This document shows positions 52,574 through 61,097 of a stretch of DNA of 64,000 bases, one piece after another. Each line of letters starts with the position of its first letter. Within the stretch, counting starts at the first letter, position 1. The DNA is from Actinomyces massiliensis 4401292 (GTDB lineage: Bacteria; Actinomycetota; Actinomycetes; Actinomycetales; Actinomycetaceae). The notes under the pieces were generated by a model, which had not been told where the DNA came from, made no database searches, and saw nothing but the letters and a program-made list of their open reading frames with translations. The translations under genes were made by a program, and so were the position numbers. The stretch spans positions 1,675,789 through 1,739,788 of the forward strand of contig NZ_JH711481.1 of the NCBI RefSeq assembly GCF_000269805.1. Direction: 5' to 3'.

Positions 52574-54333
52574 TGGAGGGCCTCCTGATCGGCTCGATGA
52601 ACCCATTGGGCGAAGCTCTCCTCGTCATCCCGCTGGGTGAGGTAGCGGCGCACGAGGCGCTCGATGTAATCGGTCAGGCCGGCGGCGGGCACCTTGAGCC
52701 CGCGCACCGTGCGCCCGATCTCGGCCTCGGGCCGGCCCTCGCGAGCCAGGGATCCGCCCAGGTGGACCTGGAAGCCCGGCACGCGCTCGCCGTCGACCGT
52801 GATGATCTGGCCCTTGAGGCCGACATCGGCGGTCTGAATGCGCGCGCAGGAGTTGGGGCAGCCGTTGATGTTGACGGTCAGCGGGCGCTCCAGGTCGGTG
52901 TCGGCCAGGCGCTCGTCGAGCTCGGCCGCCACCCGCGCGGCCAGAGCCTTGGTCTCCACGATTGCGAACTTGCAGAACTCCAGGCCGGTGCACGCCAGCA
53001 TCGAGCGGGTCAGGGGGCCGGGGTCGGGCTCGATGCCCAGAGCCCTCAATCCGGCGACGGCATCCTCGATCCTGTCCCCGGGCACGTCCAGCAGCAGGAT
53101 GTTCTGCAGGGGAGTGGTGCGCACCCGGTCCGATCCCATCGATTCCGCTAGGTCGGCCAGGCCCAGCATGATGTCCCCAGACAGGCGCCCCACCGGGGGC
53201 TTTCCGCCGATCCAGTAGGCGCCGTCCCGCTGCAGGTGCACGCCCAGGTGGTCGGCCTCGCCGCGGGGCGGGCGCGGGGCCGGCCCATCGGCGAGGCGGA
53301 AGCCGAGGTACTCCTCCTCCAGGACCTCGCGGAAGCGCTCGGGACCCCATTCGGCCATGAGGAACTTCAGTCGCGCCTTGTTGCGCAGGCGCCGGTAGCC
53401 GTAGTCGCGGAAGATGCGGACCACGCCCCACCACACGTCGCCGACCTGGTCGGGGCGTACGAAGGCCCCCAGGCGCCTGCCCAGGAACGGCGCCGTGGAC
53501 AGGGCGCCGGCGATCCACAGGTCGTAGCCGGGGCCGAGCTCGGGGTGGTCGACGCCGACATAGGAGATGTCGTTGATCTCGTGGAGGACGTCGAGAGTAG
53601 GGGAGCCGGTGAAGGCCGTCTTGAACTTGCGCGGCAGATTGGCGATCTCCGGGTCGCCCAGGTAGGCGTCGTGGATCGCCCGGGCCGCCTCGGAGGGGTC
53701 GATGACCTCCTCCGGCTCGATGCCGGCCACCGGTGAGACCAGGAAGCCCCGAGGGGTGTCCCCGCAGGCCTCGACGGTGGTCAGTCCGACGTCGTCCAGA
53801 CGCCGCCACAGCTCGGGGATGTTCTCGATCTCGAGCCAGTGCAGCTGGAGGTTCTGACGGTCGGTGATGTCCAGAGTGCCGCGGGCGAACTCGTTGGAGG
53901 CGGTGCCGATGACCCGCATCTGGCCCACCGACAGCGTCTGCCCGTCCATGCGGATGCGCTGCATGAAGTAGTGGTCCTCCAGCTCGGTGACGTCGAGCTG
54001 GGCGGTTCTGCCGCCGTCGATGCCCTGCTTGCGCTGGGTGTACAGCCCCCACCATCGGAAACGGCCGTGCAGATCGGTGGGGTCGATGGAGCCGAAGCCG
54101 CCCGCGGCGTAGTCGGCGATGATGCGCTCGCGGGCGCCCAGCGGATTCCCGTCCTGCTTGAGGGCCTCATTGTCGTTGAGCGGCTCGCGGCCATCGACGA
54201 GCCACTGGCCGTTGGAGCGGCCCCGGCGCGGCGGGCGGACGTCGCGCCGGGCTCCGGGGGCGGCATCCGGGACGGAGCGGCGGGCCGTGATGGGGCGCTC
54301 GCGCGCAGGCCGGGTGCGGGTGGTGGTGCTCAT
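52570..54333 (-). CDS. Ferredoxin-dependent sulfite reductase
   Basis: A 587-residue siroheme/[4Fe-4S] reductase of the NirA/SirA family. Two duplicated halves are visible (FARGTLDITDRQNLQLHWLEIENIPELWRRLDDVGL and RLSGDIMLGLADLAESMGSDRVRTTPLQNILLLDVPG). Cluster and siroheme ligands: ACTGLEFCKFA and NINGCPNSCARIQTADVGLKG. The operon with APS reductase and sulfate adenylyltransferase makes sulfite, not nitrite, the substrate. It is the first structural gene of the operon and lies about 165 nt after the stop of a Cys-Cys leader peptide. Confidence 0.93.
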   Translation of the reverse strand: MSTTTRTRPARERPITARRSVPDAAPGARRDVRPPRRGRSNGQWLVDGREPLNDNEALKQDGNPLGARERIIADYAAGGFGSIDPTDLHGRFRWWGLYTQRKQGIDGGRTAQLDVTELEDHYFMQRIRMDGQTLSVGQMRVIGTASNEFARGTLDITDRQNLQLHWLEIENIPELWRRLDDVGLTTVEACGDTPRGFLVSPVAGIEPEEVIDPSEAARAIHDAYLGDPEIANLPRKFKTAFTGSPTLDVLHEINDISYVGVDHPELGPGYDLWIAGALSTAPFLGRRLGAFVRPDQVGDVWWGVVRIFRDYGYRRLRNKARLKFLMAEWGPERFREVLEEEYLGFRLADGPAPRPPRGEADHLGVHLQRDGAYWIGGKPPVGRLSGDIMLGLADLAESMGSDRVRTTPLQNILLLDVPGDRIEDAVAGLRALGIEPDPGPLTRSMLACTGLEFCKFAIVETKALAARVAAELDERLADTDLERPLTVNINGCPNSCARIQTADVGLKGQIITVDGERVPGFQVHLGGSLAREGRPEAEIGRTVRGLKVPAAGLTDYIERLVRRYLTQRDDEESFAQWVHRADQEALQ

Positions 54334-54498
54334 GTCCTTCTCCGAGAAAAGCGGGATCGATGAGCGTCCGGTGGCGGTTCTCGCCGCGGTCCATGGCGGT
54401 GGCCGTCATGGCTCCACCTCTCGCACGCGCCTGTGCGGCCCCGGACGCCTCGTTGCGCCGGATCCGTGTGCGGTCGTGCCGTTGCGGTCAGGCGCCTG

Positions 54499-54600
54499 TC
54501 AGGCCTGACAACACATGACTCGTCCGTGGGCACGCTGCTGCGTCGCGGGGCCGATCCTCTCCGGGATGCCCCTGGCGGCGGTACGGCGTGCTGCGGTCAT
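54499..54600 (-). CDS. Probable Cys-Cys leader peptide of the sulfur operon (33 residues)
   Basis: A short frame from ATG 54600 to TGA 54499 reads MTAARRTAARGIPER, continues IGPATQQRAHGR and ends VMCCQA, with two consecutive Cys codons three codons before the stop. A shorter version could start at the inner ATG (54516, MCCQA). A possible -10 element TAGCGT lies 7 bp before the first ATG, so the mRNA could be leaderless. The Cys codons fall in a perfect 14-bp palindrome TGTCAGGCCTGACA (54497-54510). Polycysteine leader ORFs that sense cysteine supply are known before actinobacterial sulfur operons; the position 165 nt before sulfite reductase fits. Too short to verify by codon bias. Confidence 0.6.
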   Translation of the reverse strand: MTAARRTAARGIPERIGPATQQRAHGRVMCCQA

Positions 54601-54814
54601 GCCACTGACGCTAGTGAGGGCGACGCGTGGCTCTACAGGTAGGGAACCTCGCAAGATGACGCTGTGTCATTGGGATGAACCACGAAAATCCCGAAGAATC
54701 TCATCCTGCGGAATCGGGGTGGTCTCCAGAGCGGAACCCGACAGTGCGCCGTGCGGCCTGTGTCACGCCGGAGAGGGGAGAGGGGTGAGGAGCGACGAAG
54801 AGGGCCGGCGCAGC

Positions 54815-54896
54815 GCCGTGAGGCTGAGGATGGGGCGCCGGAGGTCGCCGTCACCACGGTGGGCCACTTGCTTGTGCCGTGAGGCTGAGGATGGGG
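54815..54896 (+). repeat. 21-bp direct repeat in non-coding region
   Basis: The 21-bp sequence GCCGTGAGGCTGAGGATGGG(G) occurs at 54815-54835 and again at 54876-54896, with similar flanks (GCGCCG/GTGCCG and GAGGTCG). The interval 54620-54930 has no frame with typical codon bias; I see no gene there. Confidence 0.7.
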
Positions 54897-54938
54897 TGCC
54901 GTCGAGGTCGTGCGGTCCTACCTGGGACGCGCCGGAAC

Positions 54939-55044
54939 GTGAACGTACCTTCGTCACGTGAACGTACTTTTCTCCCATTCCACTGAGCTTTAGCCCCAGT
55001 GGAATGGGAGAAAAGTACGTTCACATCGCAAAAGTACGTTCACG
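54939..55044. repeat. Mirrored inverted repeat with four GTACGTTCAC boxes
   Basis: A perfect 28-bp inverted repeat (54958-54985 and 54997-55024, 11-nt loop AGCTTTAGCCC) is flanked outward on each side by another copy of its outer box, so GTACGTTCAC occurs four times, twice per arm, each pair spaced 19 bp. Each arm reads outward as ATGGGAGAAAAGTACGTTCA and continues into an open frame: minus strand from 54978 (71 codons) and plus strand from 55004 (116 codons). Whether these frames are expressed is unclear; neither has a good ribosome site. Confidence 0.75.
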
Positions 55045-55112
55045 CTGGGGCTTTGCGCTGTTGTCCGCGTTTGGCTGGGCCGGCCTCGCCGCCGGCGGCC
55101 GGCTCGACATGG

Positions 55113-55184
55113 TTTCCCGAGCCTCCCGAGCCTCCCGAGCCTCCCGAGCCTCCCGAGCCTCCCGAGCCTCCCGAGCCTCCCGAG
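55113..55184 (+). repeat. 9-bp tandem repeat (8 copies)
   Basis: Seven perfect copies of CCTCCCGAG (55122-55184) preceded by one degenerate copy (TTTCCCGAG, 55113-55121). It lies in the non-coding stretch before the ileS leader. Confidence 0.9.
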
Positions 55185-55479
55185 TCGGGCGGATCCGGTG
55201 GGCTCCGAGGCGAGCCGCGGTTCGTGGCTGCGATCGGACGCTGCGCAGCGCGTCGTGTGTCATGTGTCAGCGCTGCCTCAACGGTGCCTCAGGGTGTGTC
55301 GAGGATGACGCCGCCGACCGGGGCTCGCGGCTGGTCCGGGCCGCCCGGGTCTGATTACACTCCCTGGCATCCAGGCGCTGACCCGGCCGGAACGTCGTCT
55401 GCACTGTGCGCACGACGAGTCCGGGCATCACCGGCGAGCCTCCCGGAAGAACAGGTGCCTGCCGACCAGTCGACATCAT

Positions 55480-55757
55480 CGGCCTCAATCAGCCGATCGG
55501 CCCGGGTCGGCATGCGCCCCACTAGACCCGGGCGGGAGGGGCCCGTACAGCCCCGCACGAGCGGTCGCGCACCGCCCGCCGTCGCGGCTCTGACGCGGCG
55601 GCGGTGCCTCAGGGGTCCACCCCGCGGGCGAGGTGCGCGGCAAGCGAGGTGGTACCGCGGTGCCCTTCCCCGCGCCGGCTGCCAGCCGGGACCGGCGGGG
55701 GCGGCGTCGTCCTCGTGAGACGCAGATGTTCACGAGCGAGACACGAGGCAGACCCCG
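55480..55757 (+). promoter_or_regulatory. ileS T-box riboswitch (actinobacterial, translational type)
   Basis: The T-box sequence GCGAGGTGGTACCGCGG is at 55644-55660, about 100 nt before ileS. A candidate specifier codon ATC (55496-55498, in CCGATCGG) sits at the start of the leader beside a short stem (GCCCGGGTC 55500-55508 with GACCCGGGC 55525-55533), matching the ultrashort stem I of actinobacterial ileS T-boxes. CCGCGG at 55622-55627 can pair with CCGCGG in the T-box to form the antisequestrator. No terminator hairpin with T-run is seen, so control is likely at translation by hiding the GAGG ribosome site (55745-55748). Uncharged tRNA-Ile would switch it on. The exact 5' end is not determined. 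Confidence 0.9.
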
Positions 55758-58700
55758 ATGGCTGATACCGCCGCTACCGCCGATACGGCCGGCACCGCCG
55801 AGCCGACCACCGCCCACACGGGCGCCGCCTTCTACCCCCTGCACCGGCCCGGCCAGGCGGTTGAGCCCTCGCCGTCCTTCCCCGCCATCGAGGAGGACGT
55901 CCTCGCCTACTGGAAGGCCGACGGCACCTTCCAGGCCTCCATCGACAACCGCAACGAGCCCTGCGACGAGTTCGTCTTCTACGACGGCCCGCCCTTCGCC
56001 AACGGCCTGCCGCACTACGGCCACCTCCTGACCGGCTACGTCAAGGACGCCGTCGGACGCTTCCAGACCCAGATGGGCAAGCGCGTCGAGCGCCGATTCG
56101 GCTGGGACACCCATGGGCTGCCCGCCGAGCTCGAGGCCCAGCGCCTGCTCGGCCTCGACGACGTCACCGAGATCACCCGTCCCGGCGGTATCGGCATCGA
56201 GAAGTTCAACGCCGAGTGCCGCTCCTCCGTGCTGCGCTATACCGAGGAGTGGGAGGACTACGTCACCCGCCAGGCGCGCTGGGTCGACTTCGAGCACGAC
56301 TACAAGACCCTCGACCCCACCTACATGGAGTCCGTCCTGTGGGCCTTCAAGTCCCTCTACGACAAGGGCCTGGCCTACCAGGGCTACCGCGTGCTGCCCT
56401 ACTGCTGGCACGACCGCACCCCCTTGAGCAACCACGAGCTCAAGATGGACGACGACATCTACCAGGACCGCCAGGACAACACCGTCACGGTGGGCCTTCG
56501 CGCTGAGGACGGCGACCTGCTCCTGATCTGGACGACGACGCCGTGGACCCTGCCCTCCAACTCCGCGATCGCGGTGGGCCCGGACGTGGAGTACTCCACC
56601 GTGGCCGTGGCCCCCGGCCTCGACTCCCCGCTGGCCGGGGAGCGCGTGGTCATCGCCACCGACCTGATCGGCGCCTACGAGCGCGAGCTCGGCGAGGACC
56701 CGCGGATCGTGGCCACCCGCACCGGTGCGGAACTGGAGGGGCTGCGCTACCACCCCATCTTCGACTACTTCGACGATGACGCCCACCGTGCCGCCGGTGC
56801 CGCCCCCGGGCCGAACGCCTGGAGCATCATCACTGCCGACTTCGTCACCACCACCGACGGCACCGGCCTGGTCCACATCGCCCCCGCCTTCGGTGAGGAC
56901 GACATGATCGCCTGCACCGAGGCCGGCATCGAGACCGTCGTGCCCGTGGACGACGGCGGCTGCTTCACCGAGGAGGTCGGCGACTACGCCGGGCTCCAGG
57001 TCTTCGAGGCCAATAAGCCGATCGTGGCCGACCTGCGCGACGGCAGCGGCCCCCTGGCGCGCCGCGCTGCCGACAAGCGCGCCGTCCTGGTGCGCCAGGC
57101 CTCCTACGTGCACTCCTACCCGCACTGCTGGCGCTGCCGCAAGCCGCTCATCTACAAGGCGGTCTCCTCCTGGTTCGTGCGCGTGACCGCCATCCGCGAC
57201 CGCATGGTCGAGCTCAACCAGGAGATCGACTGGTTCCCCGGCCACATCAAGGACGGCATCTTCGGCAAATGGCTGGCCGGCGCCCGCGACTGGTCGATCT
57301 CCCGCAACCGCTTCTGGGGCGCCCCCATCCCGGTATGGCGCTCGGACGACCCGCGCTACCCGCGCGAGGACGTCTACGGCTCCTTCGAAGAGCTCGAGCG
57401 CGACTTCGGCGTGGAGGTCACCGACCTGCACCGCCCCTTCATCGACTCCCTGGTACGCCCCAACCCCAACGACCCCACGGGGAAGTCCATGATGCGCCGC
57501 ATCCCCGACGTCCTGGACTGCTGGTTCGAGTCGGGCTCCATGCCGTTCGCCCAGGTGCACTACCCCTTCGAGAACGTCGAGTGGTTCGAGTCCCACTACC
57601 CCGGCGACTTCATCGTGGAGTACATCGGTCAGACCCGCGGATGGTTCTACACCCTTCACGTGCTGGCCACCGCCCTGTTCGACCGGCCCGCCTTCACCAA
57701 CTGCGTCTCCCACGGGATCCTCCTGGGCAACGACGGGGCGAAGATGAGCAAGTCCCGGCGCAACTACCCCGACGTCTCCATGGTCTTCGACCGCGACGGG
57801 GCCGACGCCATGCGCTGGTTCCTGCTGTCCAGCCCTGTGGTGCGCGGCGGGAACCTCGTGGTCACCGACAAGGCCATCCGCGACACCGTGCGCCAGGTGC
57901 TGCTGCCGCTGTGGAACGTCTGGTACTTCTTCGCCCTGTACGCGGGACAGGCCGACGACGGTCGCGGCTACGTCACCGCCGGGGTGGACCTGGACGACGC
58001 GGGCCTGTTCGGCAGGAAGGGTTCCCTGCACGTCATGGACCGCTACATCCTGGCCCGCGCCAAGGACCTGGCCGCCACGGTGAGCGCGCAGATGAGCGCC
58101 TACGACGTCACCGGCGCCACCGCCACCGTGCGCGAGTTCCTCGACGTGCTCACCAACTGGTACCTGCGCACCTCGCGGAGCCGCTTCACCGACGGGGCCA
58201 ACGCCGCGGTCTGCCGGCCGGCCTTCGACACCCTGGCCACCGTGCTGCGGGTCCTGGTGCAGGTGATGGCTCCGCTCACCCCGCTGACCAGCGAGGAGAT
58301 CTACCGCGGCCTGACGGGGGAGCGCTCCGTGCACCTGACCGACTGGCCGGTCCTGCCCGCGCACGTGGCCGACTCCGCCCTGGTGTCCGCCATGGACGAG
58401 GCCCGTGACGCCGTCTCGGCGGCGCTGAGCCTGCGCAAGGCCGAGAAGCTGCGCGTGCGCCAGCCGCTGCGCTCGCTCACCGTGGCCACGACCGATCCCG
58501 CCGCTCTGGCGCCCTTCCGCGACCTGATCGCTGAGGAGGTCAACGTCAAGGAGGTGCGGGTGCTCGACGCCGCGGACGCCGGCTACGAGGTGACCGAGCA
58601 GCTCACCCTCAACCCCCGCGCCTTCGACCCCGATGTCCGCAAGGCGACCAGCAAGCTCTTCGCGGCCGTCAAGGCGGGGGAGTGGACGCTGACCGAGGAC

Positions 58701-59111
58701 GGGGACGTGCGCTTCGACGACGTCCTGGTGGGCGGTGCGCCCGTGGTGCTCGAGGCCGAGGAGAGCTCCTTCACCCTGACCAGTCGGATCGAGGTCGATG
58801 ACGATTCCCTGGCCGCGACCATGATCGGCTCGGGCGCCTTCATCGTCCTGGACACGGCACTGGACGACGCCCTGGAGGCCGAGGGCTGGGCGCGCGACCT
58901 GATCCGGCTCGTCCAGGACGAGCGCAAGGCCGCCGGGCTGCACGTGGGCGATCGCATCGAGCTGACCCTGACGGTTCCGGCCGACAGGGGTGCCTGGACG
59001 GGTGCGCACCTGGACCTGATCAAGGGGGAGACCGGGTGCGTGGCCGCGAATGTCCTGACCGACCCGCAGGCCGATCAGGCCAGTGCCTCCGTTGCGAAGG
59101 CGGAGGGCTGA
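55758..59111 (+). CDS. ileS: Isoleucine-tRNA ligase
   Basis: A 1117-residue class I synthetase. The HIGH motif is HYGH ([15 protein letters not shown]) and the KMSKS motif is [30 protein letters not shown] and the CP1 editing domain ([31 protein letters not shown]) are typical of the long, eukaryote-like IleS type found in actinobacteria. The C-terminal part has [16 protein letters not shown] and a beta-rich end. It charges tRNA-Ile and hydrolyses Val-tRNA-Ile. The 5' end codes an Ala/Thr/Asp repeat ([21 protein letters not shown]). It is controlled by the T-box upstream. Confidence 0.97.
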   Translation: MADTAATADTAGTAEPTTAHTGAAFYPLHRPGQAVEPSPSFPAIEEDVLAYWKADGTFQASIDNRNEPCDEFVFYDGPPFANGLPHYGHLLTGYVKDAVGRFQTQMGKRVERRFGWDTHGLPAELEAQRLLGLDDVTEITRPGGIGIEKFNAECRSSVLRYTEEWEDYVTRQARWVDFEHDYKTLDPTYMESVLWAFKSLYDKGLAYQGYRVLPYCWHDRTPLSNHELKMDDDIYQDRQDNTVTVGLRAEDGDLLLIWTTTPWTLPSNSAIAVGPDVEYSTVAVAPGLDSPLAGERVVIATDLIGAYERELGEDPRIVATRTGAELEGLRYHPIFDYFDDDAHRAAGAAPGPNAWSIITADFVTTTDGTGLVHIAPAFGEDDMIACTEAGIETVVPVDDGGCFTEEVGDYAGLQVFEANKPIVADLRDGSGPLARRAADKRAVLVRQASYVHSYPHCWRCRKPLIYKAVSSWFVRVTAIRDRMVELNQEIDWFPGHIKDGIFGKWLAGARDWSISRNRFWGAPIPVWRSDDPRYPREDVYGSFEELERDFGVEVTDLHRPFIDSLVRPNPNDPTGKSMMRRIPDVLDCWFESGSMPFAQVHYPFENVEWFESHYPGDFIVEYIGQTRGWFYTLHVLATALFDRPAFTNCVSHGILLGNDGAKMSKSRRNYPDVSMVFDRDGADAMRWFLLSSPVVRGGNLVVTDKAIRDTVRQVLLPLWNVWYFFALYAGQADDGRGYVTAGVDLDDAGLFGRKGSLHVMDRYILARAKDLAATVSAQMSAYDVTGATATVREFLDVLTNWYLRTSRSRFTDGANAAVCRPAFDTLATVLRVLVQVMAPLTPLTSEEIYRGLTGERSVHLTDWPVLPAHVADSALVSAMDEARDAVSAALSLRKAEKLRVRQPLRSLTVATTDPAALAPFRDLIAEEVNVKEVRVLDAADAGYEVTEQLTLNPRAFDPDVRKATSKLFAAVKAGEWTLTEDGDVRFDDVLVGGAPVVLEAEESSFTLTSRIEVDDDSLAATMIGSGAFIVLDTALDDALEAEGWARDLIRLVQDERKAAGLHVGDRIELTLTVPADRGAWTGAHLDLIKGETGCVAANVLTDPQADQASASVAKAEG

Positions 59112-59134
59112 GCCTGCTCCGTGCTCCACTCCGA

Positions 59135-60280
59135 GTGCTGGGCACGCGTCGGCCGTGGACGTCGTTGGCGTACCTCGTCGTGGAGATCGCAGCCGGTTGG
59201 CTCACCTGGCTGTTCGCGAGCACCGTCGTGCTGCTGCCCGTCTGGGCGGCGGCATGGGCGGGCGCCGAGCGCCGGCTGGTGACGCTGGCCGGCCTCCCGC
59301 CGATCGCGCCCCGGGCGGCGGGCTGGGCGGGGCGTCTGCGCGAGGCCGCCTTCGTCCTGGTCCTCGCCGTGGTGGCGGTCCTGGGGACGATCGCGGTGGC
59401 GATGCTGCGCACCGCGGCGCAGCTCACCCTCATCGAGCCGTTCCGGGCCCAGGCCGATGCCGGCGGCGCATTGCCCTCTCCGGTGGGGCGCTGCCTGATA
59501 GTCCTCGTCGGCCTCATCGGCGCGTGCCTGCTCCCGTGGCTCGTGATCGGGGCGGCGTCGGGGCTGGCGCGCCTGTCCACGGCGCTGCTCTCCCCGCGGG
59601 CCGAGCAGCTGCAGAAGCAGGTCGACGCCCTCGTCGATAGGGCCGTGGAGACCGAGGATCGCCTCATCCTGGAGCGCAGGCTCATGGAGCAGCGCCTTCA
59701 CGACGGCGCGCAGCTGCACCTGAGCGCGGCCGGCCTCCGCCTGGGGCTCCTCGAGCTTCGGCTCGCCGGCCTCGAGGGCGCATCGGGGGCGGAGGCGCGC
59801 GAGACCCTCGGCGAGCTGCGCGAGCAGATCGACGCCGCCGCCGACGCGGTTCGGGAGGCGGCCCACGGGCTGACCCCGAGAACCCTCGCCGAGCAGGGGC
59901 TGCGGGCCGCTCTGGAGGAGCTCGCCGCCGGCCTGCCCATCCCGACTCAGGTGATCTGGGCCGGTGGGGAGGGGGCGCCGTCGCCTCCCGATGAGATCGC
60001 CGAGAACCTGTACCTCATCGCCTCCGAGGCGATCACCAACGCGATTCGGCACAGCGGATGCAGCCGCATTGAGGCGCACGTGGAGTGCATCGGCGCCCAG
60101 AACGGCGCCGTCCTGCTGACTGTGCGCGACGACGGCGGGGGCGGTGCCGCCCCGACGGGGCAGGGCATTCTCGGAATGGCGGCCCGTGCCCGCCGTCTGG
60201 GAGGTACTTTCGAGGCGGTCAGCCCCGACGGCGGGCCGACCACCATCACCGTCCGCATCCCGACGGGAGAGCAGCGATGA
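59135..60280 (+). CDS. Two-component sensor histidine kinase (NarL-type, HisKA_3)
   Basis: A protein of about 381 residues. Membrane segments SLAYLVVEIAAGWLTWLFASTVVLLPVWAAAWA, AAFVLVLAVVAVLGTIAVAML and CLIVLVGLIGACLLPWLVIGAA form the sensor part. Phospho-acceptor His189 lies in EQRLHDGAQLHLSAAGLRLGL (HisKA_3); HATPase motifs are NLYLIASEAITNAIRHS and VRDDGGGG ... GQGILGMAARARRLGGTF. The start is uncertain: no ATG is available near the ileS stop; GTG 59135 or a CTG at 59108 overlapping ileS are candidates, suggesting coupling. The next gene, its response regulator, overlaps by 4 nt. Confidence 0.9.
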   Translation: MLGTRRPWTSLAYLVVEIAAGWLTWLFASTVVLLPVWAAAWAGAERRLVTLAGLPPIAPRAAGWAGRLREAAFVLVLAVVAVLGTIAVAMLRTAAQLTLIEPFRAQADAGGALPSPVGRCLIVLVGLIGACLLPWLVIGAASGLARLSTALLSPRAEQLQKQVDALVDRAVETEDRLILERRLMEQRLHDGAQLHLSAAGLRLGLLELRLAGLEGASGAEARETLGELREQIDAAADAVREAAHGLTPRTLAEQGLRAALEELAAGLPIPTQVIWAGGEGAPSPPDEIAENLYLIASEAITNAIRHSGCSRIEAHVECIGAQNGAVLLTVRDDGGGGAAPTGQGILGMAARARRLGGTFEAVSPDGGPTTITVRIPTGEQR

Positions 60281-60954
60281 GGATTGTCCTGGCCGAGGAC
60301 GAGGCGCTGCTGCGCGAGGGCCTGGTCATGCTGCTCGAGCGAGCCGGGCACGACGTCGTCGCGTCCGTGGCGACCGCTACAGAGCTGGTCCACGTGGTGA
60401 AGCGCGGTGATCCCACTGCTCCACTGGATGCTCCACTGGATATGGTCATCACCGATGTGCGCATGCCGCCGGGCAGGACTGACGACGGCCTGCGCGCCGC
60501 CATCGAGCTGCGTCGGGATCGCCCGCACCTGCCGATCCTGCTCCTGTCCCAGTACCTGGGCAACGAGTACCTGCAACGACTCCTGGACTCCGCCGAGGAC
60601 GACCCCCGCTCCGGCGGCGTCGGGTACCTGCTCAAGGATCGAGTCTCTCACGTACACGAGTTCATGCAGGCGCTCCAGACCGTGGCCTCCGGCGGGGTGG
60701 TCGTGGACCGCAAGGTCATCAGCGCGCTCATGCGCCGCCGCGAGGATCGCCTGGAGCGCCTGACGCCGCGGGAGCGGGAAGTGCTCCAGCACGTCTCGGC
60801 GGGGGAGACCAACCGCGGGATAGCCGAGGCGCTGCACCTGTCCGACGGTGCGGTCGTCAAGCACATCGGCGCCATCTTCGACAAGCTGGGCCTGTCCCAG
60901 CGCGAGGGCAACCGGCGGGTCCTCGCCGTGCTGGCCTTCCTCGAGCATCCCTGA
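60277..60954 (+). CDS. LuxR/NarL-family response regulator
   Basis: A 225-residue regulator. Receiver domain: IVLAEDEALLREGL (acidic pocket), phospho-acceptor Asp60 in MVITDVRMPPGRTDDG, and the Lys in YLLKDRV. Output: LTPREREVLQHVSAGETNRGIAEALHLSDGAVVKHIGAIFDKLGL, a LuxR-type helix-turn-helix. A perfect 12-bp tandem duplication (60418-60441) codes APLDAPLD just before the strand carrying Asp60. It likely controls the ABC transporter downstream in response to cell-envelope stress or peptides (inference from gene order). Confidence 0.93.
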   Translation: MRIVLAEDEALLREGLVMLLERAGHDVVASVATATELVHVVKRGDPTAPLDAPLDMVITDVRMPPGRTDDGLRAAIELRRDRPHLPILLLSQYLGNEYLQRLLDSAEDDPRSGGVGYLLKDRVSHVHEFMQALQTVASGGVVVDRKVISALMRRREDRLERLTPREREVLQHVSAGETNRGIAEALHLSDGAVVKHIGAIFDKLGLSQREGNRRVLAVLAFLEHP

Positions 60955-61020
60955 CCCGGACCGGCTCCGACCCCGACTTGCTCCGACCCCGATCGGCGGC
61001 GCCCGGCAGAGTCCTGAGTC

Positions 61021-61044
61021 CGTGGTGGGGTTTTCCCCACCACG
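61021..61044 (+). terminator. Hairpin after the response regulator
   Basis: CGTGGTGGGG (61021-61030) and CCCCACCACG (61035-61044) form a perfect 10-bp stem with a TTTT loop, 66 bp after the regulator stop and 53 bp before the ABC ATPase. It would separate the two-component genes from the transporter, so the latter may have its own regulated promoter. Confidence 0.75.
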
Positions 61045-61097
61045 ATCGGGCACGCAGGCCCACTGCGCTCGCGGGTGCACTGGGCTGACATGGGGGC

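Noticed and set aside
54999-55718. 239-codon frame with PEPPEPP repeats before ileS
   Set aside because: It runs through the 9-bp repeat and the T-box leader, with no ribosome site; the repeats create the apparent protein.
55485-59129. 1214-codon minus-strand frame opposite ileS
   Set aside because: A typical antisense shadow of a high-GC gene; the plus strand encodes a complete IleS.
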